A stretch of 13,214 nt of DNA, from contig CANCOY010000100.1 of assembly GCA_947379865.1 (NCBI GenBank), positions 1-13,214 of the forward strand, given 5' to 3'. Each line of letters opens with the position of its first letter. Position 1 is the first letter of the stretch. The notes under the pieces are model-generated. The model made no database searches and had not been told where the DNA came from. It saw only the letters and a program-made list of their open reading frames with translations. Source of the stretch: Acetobacteraceae bacterium. GTDB lineage: Bacteria; Pseudomonadota; Alphaproteobacteria; Zavarziniales; Zavarziniaceae. This document shows, in pieces, positions 13,063 through 13,214 of this stretch. Made by a program: the position numbers and the translations under genes.

Positions 13063-13214
13063 TCAGTACGCGTTGGTCAGAACGTTACGCAACGTCCGCA
13101 TGTCCTCAAGCGCACGGCCTGTGCCCTTGGCCACGCAGGTCAGGGGATCATCGGCGATCGACACAGGCAGCCCGGTGGCATGGCGCAAGACGAAATCAAG
13201 ATTGCCCAGCAGGG
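13063..13214 (-). CDS. mreB: Rod shape-determining protein MreB, C-terminal fragment
   Basis: The minus frame enters from the window's right edge and stops at TGA (13065-13063), giving about 50 residues. LLGNLDFVLRHATGLPVSIADDPLTCVAKGTGRALED is the well-known MreB C-terminal segment, including the ADDPLTCVAxGTG stretch. MreB is the actin-like ATPase that forms filaments under the membrane and organises lateral wall synthesis. The N-terminal part lies outside the window. It is the first gene of the mreB-mreC-mreD-mrdA order seen here. Confidence 0.95.
   Translation of the reverse strand, partial: LLGNLDFVLRHATGLPVSIADDPLTCVAKGTGRALEDMRTLRNVLTNAY

Overview
The window (about 13.2 kb, GC-rich) reads as a chromosomal segment of an alphaproteobacterium, probably Rhodospirillales-like. 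The clues are a contiguous mreB-mreC-mreD-mrdA block, a DUF1302/DUF1329 pair, and a flavin monooxygenase with a GST. The order-level guess rests on gene content and general sequence character, not on a database search.

Layout. Positions 1-204 hold the C-terminus of a DUF1329 protein, closed by a strong terminator. At 415-984 lies a Tat-exported beta-carbonic-anhydrase-like protein with intact CxDxR and HxxC motifs. A bidirectional terminator separates it from a convergent gene of unknown function (1096-1845, minus). From there everything recognisable as an intact gene is on the minus strand. A DUF1302 outer-membrane protein (2001-3836) is the usual partner of DUF1329, but here it is separated from it and divergently organised. 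Next come a small secreted protein (4093-4620) and a secreted M35 metalloprotease of the peptidyl-Lys (Lys-N) type (4640-5698). The small protein is a free-standing copy of the protease's own N-terminal prodomain, and this pair is the most unusual item in the window. Then follow a GST-fold protein (5807-6604) and a Baeyer-Villiger-type flavin monooxygenase (6717-8228), probably co-transcribed.

Positions 8366-9273 are a scar region. It holds a dead IS3-family transposase remnant (internal deletion, two frameshifts, catalytic Glu changed to Lys), a possible second IS end, and hairpin-rich non-coding DNA. It ends at tRNA-Lys(CTT) at 9274-9349, which has its own apparent promoter.

Positions 9462-13214 are the cell-shape operon, read right to left: mreB (C-terminal part), mreC, mreD, mrdA (PBP2). 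mreC, mreD and mrdA are tightly spaced with overlapping stop and ribosome-binding signals. The gene expected next, rodA/mrdB, is absent; the tRNA and scar region occupy that position.
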